From contig NZ_AP025305.1 in assembly GCF_036492635.1 (NCBI RefSeq), forward strand, positions 1,860,001-1,924,000: DNA of 64,000 bases. The letters run 5' to 3'. The DNA comes from Aureibacter tunicatorum (lineage in GTDB: Bacteria > Bacteroidota > Bacteroidia > Cytophagales > Cyclobacteriaceae). Position 1 is the first letter of the stretch; each line of letters starts with the position of its first letter. Below are positions 35,139 through 43,751 of the stretch, piece after piece. The notes beneath the pieces are model-generated. The model worked only from the letters and a program-made list of their open reading frames with translations. It was not told the DNA's origin and ran no database searches. Position numbers and translations under genes: made by a program.

Positions 35139-35579
35139 ATGAGTAATAATTTGTCTGTTTATAATATTCAAGATCAGATCGTCGAAGAGTTTCAAATGCT
35201 TGGAGATGATAGAGAGAGCATGATCTTTTATATAATGGAGCTAGGCCAACAGTTGCCTGCTTTGGAAGAGGAGTATAAAGTAGATCAAAATTTGATTAAA
35301 GGCTGCCAATCGAAAGTATGGTTGCATGCTGATTTTGATGGAGAAGTATTGACTTTCAAAGCGGATAGCAATACTGACATTACTAAAGGACTGATTAGTT
35401 TATTATTGAGAGTGTTGTCAGGCAGGAAGCTAAATGATATCATTAATGCTGAGCTGAATTTTATCGATAGAATTGGAATGGGAGGTATAATTGGCTCTCA
35501 ACGTTCCAATGGTTTGGCGGCGATGATCAAACAAATCAAGCTTTACGCTCTAGCCTACAAAAGCAAATTAGGTGTGTAA
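35139..35579 (+). CDS. sufE: Sulfur acceptor SufE
   Basis: The 146-residue protein accepts persulfide sulfur from SufS and passes it to SufB. The family core has ESMIFYIMELGQQLPALEEEY at residues 23-43 and the acceptor cysteine in IKGCQSKVWLHA near residue 60, on a loop as in SufE. The C-terminus has GGIIGSQRSNGLAAMIKQI, typical of SufE. It starts 2 nt after sufS. Confidence 0.95.
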   Translation: MSNNLSVYNIQDQIVEEFQMLGDDRESMIFYIMELGQQLPALEEEYKVDQNLIKGCQSKVWLHADFDGEVLTFKADSNTDITKGLISLLLRVLSGRKLNDIINAELNFIDRIGMGGIIGSQRSNGLAAMIKQIKLYALAYKSKLGV

Positions 35580-35596
35580 TTCATAATGTTGAAACC

Positions 35597-35917
35597 ATGA
35601 GTGATCAGAATATAGAAAACCTTAGAGATAAAGTCTTGGCTGCCATCAAGACAGTATATGACCCTGAAATACCTGTAGATGTGTATGAGTTGGGGTTGAT
35701 TTATGAAATCAATGTTTTCCCTGTTAATAATGTTTATGTATTGATGACATTGACTTCGCCTTCATGTCCTGCTGCAGAGATATTGCCTGGAGAGGTAAAG
35801 CAAAAGGTTAAAGATATTGAAGGTGTGAATGATGTGGAGGTTGAGTTGACTTTTGACCCTCCTTATTCGCAAGATATGATGTCCGAAGCGGCAAAATTAG
35901 AATTAGGATTTTTATAA
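35597..35917 (+). CDS. sufT: SufT/MIP18-like (DUF59) Fe-S assembly factor
   Basis: The 106-residue protein matches the MIP18/DUF59 family involved in maturing Fe-S proteins. It contains VYDPEIPVDVYELGLIYEI at residues 20-38 (the D-P-E-I-P/V-x-x-G-L-I hallmark), TLTSPSCPAAEILP with the conserved Cys near residue 57 and FDPPYSQDMMSEAA in the C-terminal part. Location 17 nt after sufE supports a SUF role; single-domain members are called SufT in several Bacteroidota. Confidence 0.9.
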   Translation: MSDQNIENLRDKVLAAIKTVYDPEIPVDVYELGLIYEINVFPVNNVYVLMTLTSPSCPAAEILPGEVKQKVKDIEGVNDVEVELTFDPPYSQDMMSEAAKLELGFL

Positions 35918-35934
35918 ACATAAAGAAATAAAAA

Positions 35935-36351
35935 ATGTATCCAGCAGAATTAGTAGCTCCAATGAAGAATGAATTATTGGAGCAAGGATTTATAGAATTT
36001 ACGACAGCCCAAGAAGTAGAAGATCATTTCAAAGATCATAAAGGAACTACTTTGGTAGTTATAAATTCAGTGTGTGGTTGTGCGGCGGGAGCTTGCAGAC
36101 CAGGCGTATTATTTGCTGCTCAGCATGCTGAAAAGAAGCCTGATACTTTGGCTACAGTTTTCGCTGGCTTTGATAAAGAGGCAGTTGCTAAAGTAAGAGA
36201 GTATACAGCTCCTTACCCTCCTTCGTCGCCATCTATTGCTTTGTTCAAAGATGGAGAATTGGTCCATTTTATTGAAAGACATATGATTGAAGGTAGAGAT
36301 GCTGTGATTATCGGAAGTCACTTGAAAGGAGTTTTCGAAGAGGTTTGTTAA
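35935..36351 (+). CDS. Bacilliredoxin (BrxA/BrxB, YphP/YqiW family)
   Basis: The 138-residue thioredoxin-fold protein has the YphP/YqiW C-G-C motif in VCGCAAGACRPG at residues 44-56. FAGFDKEAVAKVREY and PPSSPSIALFKDGE are also family traits. In Bacillus, bacilliredoxins remove bacillithiol or similar thiols from protein cysteines. Placement as last gene of the sufS-sufE-sufT unit (17 nt gap) suggests thiol protection or repair linked to Fe-S assembly. The thiol used in this organism is not revealed here. Confidence 0.93.
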   Translation: MYPAELVAPMKNELLEQGFIEFTTAQEVEDHFKDHKGTTLVVINSVCGCAAGACRPGVLFAAQHAEKKPDTLATVFAGFDKEAVAKVREYTAPYPPSSPSIALFKDGELVHFIERHMIEGRDAVIIGSHLKGVFEEVC

Positions 36352-36376
36352 AATTATTTTTTGGAAAAATAATAGG

Positions 36377-36408
36377 AAAGCGTTATCGAATTCGATGACG
36401 CTTTTTTT
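36377..36408 (+). terminator. Terminator of the sufSET-bacilliredoxin unit
   Basis: AAAGCGT-n-ATCGA and TCGAT-n-ACGCTTT form an imperfect 12-bp stem followed by a run of T. Confidence 0.8.
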
Positions 36409-36535
36409 ATGTTTAGTTTATAAAAAATTAAGGCTTAATTATTTACTTTTACTTATAAGCTGGTATTTTCTTTTCAATATTTAAAAAATATAATTATTAA
36501 AAAATAATTCTAATTAATTAATAGTTTGTTGTATT

Positions 36536-36543
36536 TATTTTTG
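36536..36543 (+). promoter_or_regulatory. -7 box of the M43 protease gene at 36580
   Basis: TATTTTTG is an exact -7 match. A start near 36550 would leave a leader of about 30 nt before the ATG at 36580, and the earlier in-frame codons would be untranscribed. No good -33 TTG. Confidence 0.45.
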
Positions 36544-36579
36544 TTATCTTATAAAGATAAACAAACTATAACTAGAATT

Positions 36580-39500
36580 ATGAAGAGTAAAATTACCAAA
36601 ACTCTGATTGCCGCAATGGTAGCTGCAGGTTTGTCGCTTGGTGACTTGAGCGCGCAAAATGGTTGCCAAAGCAGTGAAGCTCATAAGCATCTAATGGAAA
36701 TGAACCCTGAGTACAGAGATGCTTTTGAAAAATCGCGTGAACGAGATTTGTCCGCAAGAACTTCAGCGGATGTTAGCACTGTAAAGGTCTTTCCAATTGT
36801 TTTTCATGTTATTGAAGATGGAGGCGTAGAGGAAATAAGCGATACTCAGCTTTTAGAAGCTTTGGAGCAGGTGAATGAAGATTTTAGAGCGAAGAATGCC
36901 GGTTTCTCGGAAGTTTTTGACGCTTTTAAACCTATAGCAGTAGATACTAGAATTGAATTTAGATTAGCTAAGTTTGATCCTCAAGGTAATCCGACTACAG
37001 GTATTAATCGTGTGCAATCGCCATTGACAGATGACGCAGGTCAAGGAACTGGAGGCTATGGCGTTAGGGATCTTATAAGATGGGAGACTTCTGATTATGT
37101 GAACATATGGGTGGTAAGAAGCGCTGAGAAATCCAATAATGGATCTGCCTATGCTTTTTACCCTACAGATAATACAAACTACAATTATGATGGGGTTGTC
37201 ATTTCATCATGGGCTACAGGAAGATCAGGAACAGCGACTGAAGGATGGTATAAGATTTTGACTCATGAACTTGGACACTGGGCAAATTTGCCTCACGTAT
37301 GGGGAGGGACATATGGGCCAGATGATACGAGGTCATGTAGTGATGATGATGGAGTGTCGGATACTCCAAATACTATAGGGGCAGGAGGAGCGGATTCTCC
37401 ATATTGGCAGGATAATGAGTTCTATGAGACTTGTAATACGGTTGATAATGTGCAGAACTTTATGGATTATTATAGAGATCCAGTAATGTTCACAGCAGGA
37501 CAAAGAGATCGTATGCATGAAGCAATGGAAAGGTATGTAAGTAGAAATACAATGTACTCAGACGAGAACCTGATAAAAACACTGGGTTATATCCCTGATG
37601 TTATCTATCCGGGATCATCAGCAATAAGTTATAAAAAAGTGTTGAATGAGCATTGGTCAAATGAAGGTAATTTGAACTCTTTGTCATTGAATTATGAGAA
37701 TGTCCAATTATCAGCAAGTAGGTTGGAATTAGGTGCTCATTTTGACTTGGAAGGAATTTCAGGAGTTACCGCTCATATTGAAGATCTTGGTAATGGAAGT
37801 GCTCAGTTGATTATTGACTCTAATTTTCAAGCTCATAATATTGCAGATAATAAGTCTTTTAAAATCAAATTTAAGGACTCTGCCTTCCAAGGAAGTACAG
37901 CTAGTGATGTTGTTGGAGCTATAGGTAAAGAGGATGTTGACATTATTTTTAGAGATCCTTATAGAGTTATTTATAGCGAAGCTCCTTCAAATTTATATGT
38001 AAGCAAAGCGGAAGATAAGGTATGGCAATACTTTAGTGGTTTTGGAGTTGGCGATGGAGCTTTTGGCACATGGATTCATACAGATGACAATGGCGATAAG
38101 TTCTTGAAGATGGAAACGTATTTCAAGGAAATGGTTTGCGAGCCTGGAACACGAAATGTAAAAGGTCTTGAAGAAGGTACTTTGATTGGACCTGATTTAG
38201 AAACGGGCGCATGGGTAAATAGAGAACCAAAACCAGGTCAACATGATATAAGCAATGATACTTATACAGCACTTAATGGAAAGACGACTTTTATAGGGAT
38301 GAAAATTCCTGTTGAAATAAGTGAAACAGAGACTATTTATCATTATGCTTGGATTAAAATCGAGGTGTCTGCTGATGGTGATGGATATAGAGTTATTGAT
38401 ATGGCGTTTAATGAAGCTCCTAATCAACCGATTAAAGCAGGTGGCTTGGTAGAAGGTTTGGCTTTAGGTTGGTTGGATACGCAATTTGTTGAGGCTAAAG
38501 ATGAGAACGATGGATCAATTGAAGATAAGGTGTCTTTTGAGCTTTCGGAGGCTACTTTTGCTAAAACAGGAGAGCTTACTTCAGGTGTTGATTTCAATGT
38601 TGTTAATTTGCCTAGCGGATTGTCTGCTAAAGTAACTATCTTAAGTGAAACAACAGGAGAAGTTGAATTGATAGGTAGTTCGAATAGTCATGGTAAATCA
38701 AGTTCAATTACAAATTTGCAAATTAACTTTTCTGATGCGGTGTTTTCAGATGAAATTGCTTCTGATATTGCTGGAGCAACTGGCTTTGATTTGAGAGTAA
38801 AATTTAGAGATGATTATAGATTGGTAAGAGTCACTAAACCGCTTACGGTAACTACAGCTGATAAATGGCAATTTTTCAGGCTAGATGCTGGAGGTTCGGA
38901 TGAATTTGGGCTATACTATGATGATGTTAATGACAACTTTTTCAAGTTTGAAGCATATGGGAAAGCAATTGTCACAAATGGAACATCGTTGAATGTGACT
39001 CCTTTGAATTATGGAGAGGTTGTGACTACTGAAAGTAGCTGGACGCAAAACCCAGGACATCCAAATCAGCATAGAATTATTACTCCGGATTATTCAGACT
39101 GGTTAGGACAGCAAAAGTACTTGGCTTTACAATTTGAGCTTGAGGGAGAAACTGTGTATGGATGGGCTTTGTTGAATGTGAGAGCAGACGGACAAGGTTA
39201 TTCTATGGTGGATGCTGCATATTATACTAAGCCTGATGGTCCAATTGTCATGGGTATTACCAATGAGGACGATATGGATCAGTATCTTAAGCCAGTTGTT
39301 GATATTGTTTTGGATAAAAACCAATTTGTTACTGGTGAAACAGCTAACATAGAAGGAGTTAAATCAGGTGTGGATGTTGATGCTTGGGAATGGGTAATTG
39401 TTGAAAATGGAACTGAAACTGTATTTGGAAATGGTCCATTGACTTCATATCAATTTGCAACTCCGGGTAATTATACGATTAGGTTGAATGCTTCAAACTT

Positions 39501-40086
39501 TTATGGAGTAACGACTATTGAGGAACAAGTTGTAGTTACAGCTGCCACTGCGCAAGTTGATTTGGCTATTACAGCTCAAAAAACAGATTTTGACTTGAAT
39601 GAGGAAGGAACTTTTGTAAGTGCGTCTACAGGTGATATTGCTTCTTATAAGTGGGTTGTTTCAAAAGATGGACAAGAAAAGTTTGATGGGTCTGATGATC
39701 AAGATTTAACTTACGTTTTTGATGAAGAAGGAACGTTCGAGATAAAATTGGTGGTTACTGCGACTGATAATGGCGTTTATGAAGAAACGATTCAAGTAAA
39801 TGTTTCTGATTCGGGAGCTGTTCTTTCCACAGATGATATTTCTCAGTTGTCTGTTAGTCCAAACCCTACTGATGGCAGGTTGAATGTTCAGGTAACTAAC
39901 TCTTCTTCAGTTACAGAAATAACCCTATTGTCTTTGGATGGGAAAGAGGTGATGTTTAAGTCATTCACGCCAGATATGGTAAACAGAGGTGTTGAATTGA
40001 ATCTGAATAATTTGTCTAAAGGAATCTATGTTATTAAAGTAGTGAATGCTGAGAAGCAATTGTCTGATAAGATTGTTCTAAAATAA
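36580..40086 (+). CDS. Secreted M43-type metalloprotease, two beta-sandwich modules, PKD-like domains, T9SS signal
   Basis: From the ATG at 36580 the protein has 1168 residues and a signal peptide ending LSAQN. The M43 peptidase domain covers about 45-335. It has a zinc motif starting at His229 (HELGHWANLPH, with Asn in the position usually Gly or Asn in this family), and the met-turn region NFMDYYRDPVMFTAGQ. Two copies of a beta-sandwich module follow (about 370-560 and 640-880), both with an 'F-R-D-x-Y-R' strand. Two PKD-like segments lie near 905-1085. The end is a T9SS type A sorting domain (SVSPNPTDGRL, then LSKGIYVIKV). It should be exported to the surface or medium as a protein-degrading enzyme. 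It is a single gene with its own terminator. Confidence 0.92.
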   Translation: MKSKITKTLIAAMVAAGLSLGDLSAQNGCQSSEAHKHLMEMNPEYRDAFEKSRERDLSARTSADVSTVKVFPIVFHVIEDGGVEEISDTQLLEALEQVNEDFRAKNAGFSEVFDAFKPIAVDTRIEFRLAKFDPQGNPTTGINRVQSPLTDDAGQGTGGYGVRDLIRWETSDYVNIWVVRSAEKSNNGSAYAFYPTDNTNYNYDGVVISSWATGRSGTATEGWYKILTHELGHWANLPHVWGGTYGPDDTRSCSDDDGVSDTPNTIGAGGADSPYWQDNEFYETCNTVDNVQNFMDYYRDPVMFTAGQRDRMHEAMERYVSRNTMYSDENLIKTLGYIPDVIYPGSSAISYKKVLNEHWSNEGNLNSLSLNYENVQLSASRLELGAHFDLEGISGVTAHIEDLGNGSAQLIIDSNFQAHNIADNKSFKIKFKDSAFQGSTASDVVGAIGKEDVDIIFRDPYRVIYSEAPSNLYVSKAEDKVWQYFSGFGVGDGAFGTWIHTDDNGDKFLKMETYFKEMVCEPGTRNVKGLEEGTLIGPDLETGAWVNREPKPGQHDISNDTYTALNGKTTFIGMKIPVEISETETIYHYAWIKIEVSADGDGYRVIDMAFNEAPNQPIKAGGLVEGLALGWLDTQFVEAKDENDGSIEDKVSFELSEATFAKTGELTSGVDFNVVNLPSGLSAKVTILSETTGEVELIGSSNSHGKSSSITNLQINFSDAVFSDEIASDIAGATGFDLRVKFRDDYRLVRVTKPLTVTTADKWQFFRLDAGGSDEFGLYYDDVNDNFFKFEAYGKAIVTNGTSLNVTPLNYGEVVTTESSWTQNPGHPNQHRIITPDYSDWLGQQKYLALQFELEGETVYGWALLNVRADGQGYSMVDAAYYTKPDGPIVMGITNEDDMDQYLKPVVDIVLDKNQFVTGETANIEGVKSGVDVDAWEWVIVENGTETVFGNGPLTSYQFATPGNYTIRLNASNFYGVTTIEEQVVVTAATAQVDLAITAQKTDFDLNEEGTFVSASTGDIASYKWVVSKDGQEKFDGSDDQDLTYVFDEEGTFEIKLVVTATDNGVYEETIQVNVSDSGAVLSTDDISQLSVSPNPTDGRLNVQVTNSSSVTEITLLSLDGKEVMFKSFTPDMVNRGVELNLNNLSKGIYVIKVVNAEKQLSDKIVLK

Positions 40087-40125
40087 GAATTGACATAGTT
40101 TGCATAGCACGTGCAGATAATTTGG

Positions 40126-40157
40126 ATAGCAGCAATAAAATATTGCTGCTATTTTTT
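40126..40157 (+). terminator. Terminator of the M43 protease gene
   Basis: ATAGCAGCAATA and TATTGCTGCTAT form a perfect 12-bp stem with a three-A loop, followed by TTTTT. Confidence 0.9.
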
Positions 40158-40182
40158 ATTTATTTGAATTTAGAAAAATAAA

Positions 40183-40210
40183 AAAAGCAAGTCGTAAAGT
40201 GACTTGCTTT
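40183..40210. terminator. Terminator of aroA
   Basis: AAAGCAAGTC and GACTTGCTTT form a perfect 10-bp stem with an eight-base loop. Read leftward it is followed by T-rich sequence. Confidence 0.85.
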
Positions 40211-40231
40211 GATATTTGATTTTTTGATCAT

Positions 40232-41491
40232 TTATTTGATTTCGAAGCCCGCTTGCAACAGGTTTTCCCAATATCTTGGATAGGACTTATTGACTACGAT
40301 AGGCTCTTTGATGTTGACAGGTAATACAATAGCCAATGGAGCTAGTGCCATAGCCATTCTATGATCGTCATACGTGTCAAAGTCAATATAATTAAAGTTC
40401 TTCTCCCAGTTCGTTGGTGCTGGTATAACTTCCCATTTGTCTTTTGAATCATTTTCTATGAGTTGCGCTCCAAAGCGTTGAATTTCTGTTTGCATGGCAG
40501 CGATTCTATCCGTTTCTTTGATACGAAGGCTTTCCAGTCCTGTCATTTCGCATTTGATGCCTTTAGCAGCGCACAAAGCAATGACTGTTTGAGCTAAGTC
40601 AGGGCAATCCGAGAAATCTATGCTTGTTTCCTTTTTTGTCGCGCAATGCTCTAAAATTATACCATCTTCTACGAATGTTGATTTTACCCCGAGCTTGGAC
40701 ATGATTTCGACAATTTTGATATCGCCTTGAAGAGAATTTTTTCTTAAGCCCAGAAGCTCTACTTTACTGCCTTCCATTAAGGAAACAATGCTGAACCAGT
40801 AACTGGCACCTGACCAATCAGACTCAATCTGATAGGATGAAGGAAGGTATGTGCCGGGCTTTACTTGGATTGTGTCATCACTAATGAACTTTGCATCTGC
40901 TCCAAATTGTCGCATGAGTTGCAATGTCATTTCAATATAAGGTTTGCTGCCGATTTTCCCTGTAAGTCGCAAATTGAGACCATTATTCAAGTAAGGAGCA
41001 ACCATGATCAAAGCTGAAATGTATTGGCTTGAGACGTCCCCAGGGATGCTGATTTCACTTTTCTTTTGACCAGTAAACCCTTTGGATTCAATAGGAGGAT
41101 AACCTTCTTGATTCAGATAATCAATATCCGCGCCTATTTCTCTCAGCGCATCTACTAAAATCTTAATCGGCCTTTCTTGCATTCGCTCAGTTCCTGTCAA
41201 CGTTTTAAGCTTATTGGTTAGCGCGCAATACGAAGTCAAAAATCTCATTGTTGTTCCAGCGTCAAGTACATCAAGAATTTTACCTTCTGACTTGAGAAGT
41301 CTAATCATTGTCTGAGTGTCTCTAGCCTCGGAGAGATTGATAAGTTGGCACTGATGTCCAGTGAGAGCGTCGATGATTAGTGACCTATTGCTTTCGCTTT
41401 TTGAAGAAGGAAGCAAGATGGAACTGTTGATCGTTGATTTAGGTTTTCTTACTTGGATTTGCTCCTGTTGTTTCAGATTATCTGTATTCAT
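40232..41491 (-). CDS. aroA: 5-enolpyruvylshikimate-3-phosphate synthase
   Basis: The 419-residue enzyme makes EPSP from shikimate-3-phosphate and phosphoenolpyruvate, in chorismate synthesis. Family residues are present: LLPSSKSESNRSLI (Lys and Ser-Asn-Arg for substrate), LDAGTTMRFLTSYCAL near residue 85 (PEP-binding), ESLRIKETDRIAAM near 323 and YDDHRMAMALAPLA near 375. The -A-G-T-T-M-R- loop, in place of the -A-G-T-A-x-R- loop of the E. coli type, is common in Bacteroidota. It is a single gene here, away from other aro genes. Confidence 0.95.
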   Translation of the reverse strand: MNTDNLKQQEQIQVRKPKSTINSSILLPSSKSESNRSLIIDALTGHQCQLINLSEARDTQTMIRLLKSEGKILDVLDAGTTMRFLTSYCALTNKLKTLTGTERMQERPIKILVDALREIGADIDYLNQEGYPPIESKGFTGQKKSEISIPGDVSSQYISALIMVAPYLNNGLNLRLTGKIGSKPYIEMTLQLMRQFGADAKFISDDTIQVKPGTYLPSSYQIESDWSGASYWFSIVSLMEGSKVELLGLRKNSLQGDIKIVEIMSKLGVKSTFVEDGIILEHCATKKETSIDFSDCPDLAQTVIALCAAKGIKCEMTGLESLRIKETDRIAAMQTEIQRFGAQLIENDSKDKWEVIPAPTNWEKNFNYIDFDTYDDHRMAMALAPLAIVLPVNIKEPIVVNKSYPRYWENLLQAGFEIK

Positions 41492-41641
41492 AGAATTTCG
41501 CCAGTATTTCAGCTAACAATAGCTTGAATTGAGGTGTTAAAGTAACGAGAAGCGAGTTTCCCGCGATTTTCGGGAAAATAGTTCTTTTCAGTAAAAAAAA
41601 GAAAGACTTGGTTTTATTTAATTCATAAATTTTAAAATATC

Positions 41642-41836
41642 ATGATGAATAGGGATGATCACAATATCACAATGGTCAGTTTGATCGCTGGAGGTATCAT
41701 AGGAGCGGGTGTAGTGGCATGGATGCTGTTTGGCAAGAAGTGCTGCTCTCATAGCAAGAAATCATGTTGTTCAGGAGGAGGACATCACCATATTGGCCAT
41801 ATAGCTGAGCATTTGACAGAAAAATTCAAGAAATAG
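41642..41836 (+). CDS. Small membrane protein with Cys/His cluster
   Basis: The 64-residue frame starts with a polar N-terminus, then one membrane helix (VSLIAGGIIGAGVVAWMLF), and a cytoplasmic-looking tail with C-C-S-H-x4-C-C-S-G3-H3-x2-H and a helix ending HLTEKFKK. Four Cys and at least four His within 20 residues suggest metal binding. The Gly-rich helix and short helix tail resemble YtxH-like proteins. I do not recognise the family precisely. It has its own terminator shared with the convergent AraC gene, so it is probably expressed. Confidence 0.7.
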   Translation: MMNRDDHNITMVSLIAGGIIGAGVVAWMLFGKKCCSHSKKSCCSGGGHHHIGHIAEHLTEKFKK

Positions 41837-41858
41837 GGGCTGGTGGATTTAAAATTTG

Positions 41859-41888
41859 AAGCCGAAGCTTGAAAGAGCTCGGCTTTTT
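41859..41888. terminator. Terminator between the Cys/His protein and AraC regulator
   Basis: AAGCCGA and TCGGCTT pair, with GCT/AGC extending the stem, followed by T on the plus strand. The A/T flanks allow use in both directions. Confidence 0.8.
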
Positions 41889-42799
41889 TATTCAGAGGTA
41901 TTTCGAAATTCTTTTGGCGTATATCCTGTTTTTTGCTTGAAAAGACGGCTGAAGTTTTGGCTTTGTTCAAAGCCAAGGTCGTAGGCAATGTGGCTTACAG
42001 GTTCATTGCTGGCCAAGAGACGATTTTTAGCAACTTCGATTAATTTAAAATGTATATGCTCCTTGGCGCTTTTGCCAGTTTCTTGTTTTAGTAAATCGCT
42101 TAAATAGCTTGCTGACAATGATAGCTTGTCAGCGAAATAGCTTACGGTTGGCAAGCCATCGGCTTTAGTAATGTCCAATGTGAAGTATTGCTTCAGGTAA
42201 TTTTCGAATTTTCCTACAGTCTCATAATTACTGCTTGTTCGAGTGATAAATTGTCTTCCATAAAATCTTCTGCAATAATTTAATAGAACTTCAATATTTG
42301 AGACGATAATATCTCTGCTGTATACATCTAGGTTGAGTTGATATTCAGTTTCTATGACATTGATGATTTTTTGTAGTAGATCGCTTTCATGTTCTGATAG
42401 ATGCAAAGATTCGTTTTCATTGTAACCTAAAAAGCTATATTCTTCAATCTTGTTCATTAAGAAGGTATTTCGGATCAGGTCTTGATGAAAGAAGAGGCCC
42501 CAACCGTCCATATGCCAATTTTTGTCTATTCCTTTGATGGTGATGGTTTGTCCTGGAGATATGCATAATAAAGACGCTTCATCATAATCACAATTTTTTC
42601 TCCCGTAAAGGAAAGTGCCGTTTGGAATTTTCTTAAAGGTAATCGAATAAAAATTGGTTATGATTTTAGTGTCATTTTCCGATGCATCGATTTGAGTTTT
42701 GGCTAAGTCCATTAATGATATCAATGGGTGTTTGGGCTTGCCATAATGCATGAGCTTATGAAGCTCGTTTATGGAGTTGACATGAAGTATGCTTTTCAT
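41888..42799 (-). CDS. AraC-family regulator, paralogue of the one at 47782-48696
   Basis: The 303-residue protein has a ligand-sensing N-terminal half (cupin-like, including SFLGYNENESLHLSEHE) and a C-terminal AraC/XylS double helix-turn-helix from about residue 200. The first HTH is TVSYFADKLSLSASYLSDLLKQETGKS and the second HIAYDLGFEQSQNFSRLFKQKTGYTPKEFR. Much of its sequence, including the LHLSE, DxxS.xxIVSNxEVLLNYCRRFYxRQF and HTH stretches, is shared with the AraC at the other end of the cassette. It starts two bases after the hydrolase stop, so it is last in the leftward operon. Confidence 0.93.
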   Translation of the reverse strand: MKSILHVNSINELHKLMHYGKPKHPLISLMDLAKTQIDASENDTKIITNFYSITFKKIPNGTFLYGRKNCDYDEASLLCISPGQTITIKGIDKNWHMDGWGLFFHQDLIRNTFLMNKIEEYSFLGYNENESLHLSEHESDLLQKIINVIETEYQLNLDVYSRDIIVSNIEVLLNYCRRFYGRQFITRTSSNYETVGKFENYLKQYFTLDITKADGLPTVSYFADKLSLSASYLSDLLKQETGKSAKEHIHFKLIEVAKNRLLASNEPVSHIAYDLGFEQSQNFSRLFKQKTGYTPKEFRNTSE

Positions 42800-42801
42800 A
42801 A

Positions 42802-43683
42802 TTAATCTTTTTCGATGAACTCAATAATGTCTAAAAGCAATTTTCTGGACTCTGGAATGGGCAGAATAAGCCAATCATGAGGTAGCTTTTTTGATATTTT
42901 AGGGTGGTAGTCTTTGCCATTGTTCTCAAGTAATGCCATGAATTTTAAGTTGTCTGGATAAAACAGCTCATCAGTGCTTGTTGAAATAAATATAGTAGGC
43001 AAAGATTTGATATCTCCATGAATAGGCGAGAGCATTGGAATGTTTTTATCATTGGCTCCGCTATATTTATCGGCAGCCCAGTTTAGCATATTCTTGGTAA
43101 GAATAACATCTTTTTTTACTTGTTCATCAATATCTGGATTTGATAGGCTTAAATCAAGCCATGGAGAGACGAGAATATTTTTGACAGGAAGTTTGTGAAA
43201 TGATTTTTTGATTATGTATTGGTTGAAGGCTAATGATAATCCTCCTCCGGCGGAGTCTCCAAGAAATATAAAATCATCTTCGGGGAATTTTTCCGTCAAA
43301 TTTATGTAGGCTTTCTCTAGCATGTTGAAAGTGTCTGCATACGTGAATTCAGGAGCTAGAGGGTAATCCAGAAGACTGACTTTGCAGTTGATTTTTGAAA
43401 TGATGGTTTCGGAGAGAGGCCAATAAGTAGGAAGAGCTTCAAGACAATAAGCTCCGCCATGAAACCAAACTATATGAGTTTGGTTTGAGGGATGCACTGG
43501 AGAGATAGTGACTGTTGTTTTTCCTAGTGTCTCAAAGATTTGTGTTGTTAATTTTTTGTTTTTGAGAAGCGAATCAGGGTAGAAGTTAGCACGTGTTCTT
43601 GGAGGGTGTTTGACCAGCCATGTCATTATATGCTTAAACCCGATTGTTTTGAGGGTGTTGTTTATGATGGTTGATCTTTTCAT
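42802..43683 (-). CDS. Alpha/beta hydrolase, hormone-sensitive-lipase/acetyl-esterase type
   Basis: With the ATG at 43681-43683 the protein has 293 residues; an upstream TTG could add eleven. The oxyanion motif H-G-G-A-Y (WFHGGAYCLEAL) and nucleophile elbow G-D-S-A-G-G-G place it in the HSL/abhydrolase-3 group. The Asp (STSTDELFYPD) and His (LPHDWL) complete the triad. It probably hydrolyses a small ester. It sits between the dienelactone hydrolase-like gene and araC in the leftward operon. Confidence 0.88.
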   Translation of the reverse strand: MKRSTIINNTLKTIGFKHIMTWLVKHPPRTRANFYPDSLLKNKKLTTQIFETLGKTTVTISPVHPSNQTHIVWFHGGAYCLEALPTYWPLSETIISKINCKVSLLDYPLAPEFTYADTFNMLEKAYINLTEKFPEDDFIFLGDSAGGGLSLAFNQYIIKKSFHKLPVKNILVSPWLDLSLSNPDIDEQVKKDVILTKNMLNWAADKYSGANDKNIPMLSPIHGDIKSLPTIFISTSTDELFYPDNLKFMALLENNGKDYHPKISKKLPHDWLILPIPESRKLLLDIIEFIEKD

Positions 43684-43751
43684 AAAGCATGGTGTGTAAG
43701 TACTCCGCTTTTCCAATTTTTAATAGAAAGGCGGAGCGTATTTGTTTTGAC

